From Deltaproteobacteria bacterium (lineage in GTDB: Bacteria; Bdellovibrionota; UBA1018; UBA923): a DNA stretch of 8,241 nucleotides. The translations under genes were made by a program, and so were the position numbers. Shown piece by piece: positions 6,272 to 8,241 of the stretch. Positions within the stretch are counted from its first letter, which is position 1. The number at the start of each line of letters is the position of its first letter. The notes beneath the pieces were generated by a model that saw only the letters and a program-made list of their open reading frames with translations, ran no database searches and was not told the origin of the DNA. The stretch spans positions 1 through 8,241 of the forward strand of contig JACQAX010000370.1 in NCBI GenBank assembly GCA_016194795.1. The letters run 5' to 3'.

Positions 6272-6700
6272 ATGATTAAGGCGGACGAGGTCTTCAACGC
6301 GAACGATTTCGAATCCATCCGCCTCCACATCTATTTCTCGAACACCACCACGCGAACCGAGATTCGCGATCCGAAAAAGAACGAGCTCGTCGAGATCGGC
6401 GACAAATGGCTCGTCTTCGAGCTCCCCTCCAAGTGCTGCGCCAAGCAGCACAGCGTGCTGATCGAGATCACGCGCTCGTCGAAGAAGAGCGAGCGCGGCC
6501 CCAAGGACAAGCCGGACAAGGAAATCGATCTCCTGAGCGTTACCGGCAAGGTGCACCACGTGCAGGACCTCGGCGAAGACCGCTGGCGCGTGACGATCGA
6601 ATGCGTCCAGTTCGACGAAACCGAATGGACCAGCCTGCTCAACATGTACTCGAGCCGCCAGGCCGAGATCGAACAATTTTTCGCCGCAGTAAAAGGATAG
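6272..6700 (+). CDS. Hypothetical cytoplasmic protein, possibly an atypical PilZ-like barrel
   Basis: A 142-residue protein with no signal peptide or membrane segment. It alternates beta-strand-like stretches (IRLHIYFSN, KWLVFELPSK, SVLIEITRSS, VTGKVHHVQDLG, RWRVTIECVQFD) with a charged Lys/Asp loop around residues 70-85, and ends in a probable helix (WTSLLNMYSSRQAEIEQFF). The strand order and the closing helix recall PilZ-type barrels, which bind cyclic-di-GMP or act as adaptors, but the RxxxR and D/NxSxxG binding motifs of PilZ are not present. I therefore call the family unknown and the PilZ idea speculative. Its stop lies 7 bp before the receiver-TPR gene, whose ribosome site is inside its last codons, so the two are probably co-transcribed and translationally linked. 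The start is ATG 6272; no other in-frame start fits. Confidence 0.78.
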   Translation: MIKADEVFNANDFESIRLHIYFSNTTTRTEIRDPKKNELVEIGDKWLVFELPSKCCAKQHSVLIEITRSSKKSERGPKDKPDKEIDLLSVTGKVHHVQDLGEDRWRVTIECVQFDETEWTSLLNMYSSRQAEIEQFFAAVKG

Positions 6701-6707
6701 AGCGCCC

Positions 6708-8039
6708 ATGAGCCCCGCCGCCCAGAGCCCCGAACAGGAAGCCTTCGCGCGATATCTGTCGACGAGGAAGATCCTCATCGCCGATCCGAGCGCGGCCGCG
6801 CGTTCCGGCATCTTCAAGGTCTTCCAGGAGCTGGGCGCGAAGTCGGCGCAGATCACGCTCGTCAACACCTACAAGCAGGCCCAGGAGCAGATCGAGCAGG
6901 TCAAGCCGCACATCGTGATCGCCGAGTACGAGCTCGGGCGCCGTTGCGGCCTGGATCTCTTGCAGAACCAGCGCCAGGCGCAGCCGACCGAGACGAAAGA
7001 GACGCTGTTCATCGTCGTCACCGGCAACACCTCCCAGTCGGCCGTCGCGCGCGCGGCGGAAGAGGACATCGACGCTTACATCCTCAAGCCCTTCACCGTG
7101 GAGGTCGTGCGCAAGACGATCATGAAGGCGACGCTCATGAAGATCCGCCCTCCCGAGTACGTCGTGCAGATCGAGAAGGGAAAGGCGCTGCTCGCCGAGG
7201 CCAACCTCGACGAAGCCGAGGCGGCCTTCCAGCAAGCCACCACGCTCGACCCGCAGCCGTCCCTCGCCTGCTATTACCTCGGCCAGGTGAAGTACCTGCG
7301 CCAGATCGTCGAGGAGGCCAAGGGCAGCTACAGCAAAGGCCTCGAGTTCAATAAAATCCATTACAAGTGCCTCGTCGGCCTCTACGAGCTGCTCGTCGGC
7401 CAGAAGCTCCACTCCGACGCCTACGAGATCGTGAAGCGCATCTCGCAGTACTTTCCGGCCAACCCCAAGCGCCTGGCCGAAGTCTTGCGCCTTGCCATCG
7501 TCAACGGCAAGTACGAGGACGTCGAGAAGTACTACGCCATCTTCTGCAACATCGACGATCGCGACGAGACGCTCATCAAGTACATCTGCGCCGCGCTCGT
7601 CGTGTGCGGGCGCTACTACCTCAGCGCGAAGTTCAAGACGCGCGCCCTCGAGCTGTTCACCAAGGCCGCCGCCACCGGCACGGGCCGCGTGAAGATCCTG
7701 AAAGAGATCGTGCAGGCCCTCCTCGACTTCGACATGACCAAGGAGGCGGCGCAGTTCCTGGCGAAGTTCCCCCCGGAGAGCCAGAGCTCGGACGAATATC
7801 TGTTGATGAGCTTCAAAGTCCTCAACACCACGGGCAACCGCTCGCAGATCATCGAAAAAGGGCGCGAGCTCATCCAGAAGGGGCTTCAGGACGAGCAGCT
7901 CTACGCGATCATGATCCAGCGCTCGCTCGAGGCGCGGCTCACCGGCGCGGCCGAGACGCTTTACTACCAGGCCATCGAGAAGTTCCCGCACCGGAAAAAA
8001 GACTTCGAGCAGATGGTCGCGACGATGTACGAGACGTGA
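6708..8039 (+). CDS. Receiver-like domain (Asp to Glu) fused to TPR repeats
   Basis: A 443-residue cytoplasmic protein. Residues ~20-140 form a response-regulator receiver: strand 1 KILIADPS with Asp26, strand 3 HIVIAEYELGRRCGLDLL, strand 4 FIVVTGNTS with Thr105, and strand 5 YILKPFT with Lys127. Spacing Asp26-73-105-127 agrees with CheY-like proteins, but position 73, where the phospho-acceptor Asp should be, is Glu, and strand 1 has one acidic residue rather than two. From ~150 to the end it is alpha-helical; TPR-like units are clear at 152-219 (KGKALLAEANLDEAEAAFQQ, then YLGQVKYLRQ) and weaker beyond. There is no DNA-binding or enzymatic output domain, so it probably acts through protein contacts. 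AAGGA (6692-6696) inside the upstream gene serves as ribosome site for ATG 6708. It converges with the partial gene at the right edge. Confidence 0.85.
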   Translation: MSPAAQSPEQEAFARYLSTRKILIADPSAAARSGIFKVFQELGAKSAQITLVNTYKQAQEQIEQVKPHIVIAEYELGRRCGLDLLQNQRQAQPTETKETLFIVVTGNTSQSAVARAAEEDIDAYILKPFTVEVVRKTIMKATLMKIRPPEYVVQIEKGKALLAEANLDEAEAAFQQATTLDPQPSLACYYLGQVKYLRQIVEEAKGSYSKGLEFNKIHYKCLVGLYELLVGQKLHSDAYEIVKRISQYFPANPKRLAEVLRLAIVNGKYEDVEKYYAIFCNIDDRDETLIKYICAALVVCGRYYLSAKFKTRALELFTKAAATGTGRVKILKEIVQALLDFDMTKEAAQFLAKFPPESQSSDEYLLMSFKVLNTTGNRSQIIEKGRELIQKGLQDEQLYAIMIQRSLEARLTGAAETLYYQAIEKFPHRKKDFEQMVATMYET

Positions 8040-8057
8040 GGGCGCCGCGGAAACCGG

Positions 8058-8240
8058 CTACACGCCGAGTTTCTTGTCCAGGGCCGCGAGCGTGCCCTGC
8101 GCCAGGGGTAGCAGCGCGTCGAGCTTGCGCGACTTGAGCTCGGCTTCCTTCATGCGCTTGCAGCGCGTGACGAAGAGCGAGAGCATCTTGCGCGCGGGCC
8201 AGTCGCGCCCGGGAAGCCGCGTGTAGAGCATCCCGAGCTC
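8058..8240 (-). CDS. C-terminal end of an unidentified protein (5' end outside window)
   Basis: On the minus strand a frame open from the window edge codes for 60 residues ending in LAALDKKLGV and a TAG (8060-8058). It includes LYTRLPGRDWPARKML and a Lys/Arg-rich helical stretch (TRCKRMKEAELKSRKL). Codons show the strong G/C third-position preference of the neighbouring genes, and the stop lies 18 bp from the convergent receiver-TPR stop, a normal spacing here. There are no motifs that I recognise, so no function is assigned. Confidence 0.6.
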   Translation of the reverse strand, partial: ELGMLYTRLPGRDWPARKMLSLFVTRCKRMKEAELKSRKLDALLPLAQGTLAALDKKLGV

Positions 8241-8241
8241 G

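Noticed and set aside
6161..6868. Long N-terminal extension of the deoxynucleoside kinase
   Set aside because: The added residues are antisense to the 6272 gene and the start of 6708. The family begins shortly before the P-loop, and ATG 6160 lies close to a candidate promoter.
6639..7991. 450-codon open frame on - opposite the receiver-TPR gene
   Set aside because: Same reason: a low-complexity Leu/Asp/Val/Arg composition mirrored from codon bias, while the + frame has receiver and TPR signatures.
1..8241. Mobile element, phage defence island or CRISPR
   Set aside because: No transposase, integrase, toxin, nuclease or regular repeat array is visible; all genes are compatible with ordinary chromosomal functions.

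Overview
This is a GC-rich bacterial window (about 60-65% G+C by eye) packed with protein-coding genes on both strands. I see no rRNA, tRNA, CRISPR array, insertion sequence or phage gene. Several features suggest a Gram-negative bacterium of the old 'deltaproteobacterial' grade, possibly Bdellovibrionota-like: lipoprotein and Sec signal peptides, the peptidoglycan salvage genes anmK/amgK/murU, a LysM lipoprotein ending in an 'IKKGDTL...NRIYAGFYLYY' type domain, and a receiver-TPR protein. The taxonomic guess is an inference from protein flavour and is weak.

Layout, left to right. (1) The 3' end of anmK (+) runs to 469. (2) A minus-strand operon converges on it, read from 3861 down to 466: an M48-peptidase-like lipoprotein that has lost its zinc motif, amgK, murU, and a small cysteine-rich secreted protein. 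Gaps are 12 bp, 10 bp and a 4-bp ATGA overlap. (3) Divergent from this operon, a short secreted protein of unknown function (3935-4519, +) has a plausible promoter and a strong ribosome binding site. (4) A hairpin-rich convergent spacer (4520-4622) follows. (5) A LysM lipoprotein gene (4623-5370, -) has its signal peptide and its LysM domain in different frames. (6) A deoxynucleoside kinase (5453-6160, -) is divergent from (7) a two-gene unit: a 142-residue hypothetical protein and a degenerate receiver-TPR protein (6272-8039, +). (8) The 3' end of an unidentified minus-strand gene enters at the right edge (8058-8240).

How the genes fit together. AnmK makes MurNAc-6-phosphate from anhydroMurNAc. 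AmgK and MurU turn free MurNAc into UDP-MurNAc, as in the Pseudomonas cell-wall recycling route. The phosphatase linking the two (MupP) is not in the window. Two envelope proteins of unknown function are co-transcribed with amgK-murU, so the operon may couple wall salvage to an extracytoplasmic activity.

The least ordinary things here are degenerate versions of catalytic or signalling domains: the M48-like lipoprotein without HExxH, and the receiver domain with Glu in place of the phospho-acceptor Asp. The split LysM gene and the apparently leaderless divergent start region also deserve a second look. I found no convincing wholly new multi-gene system.
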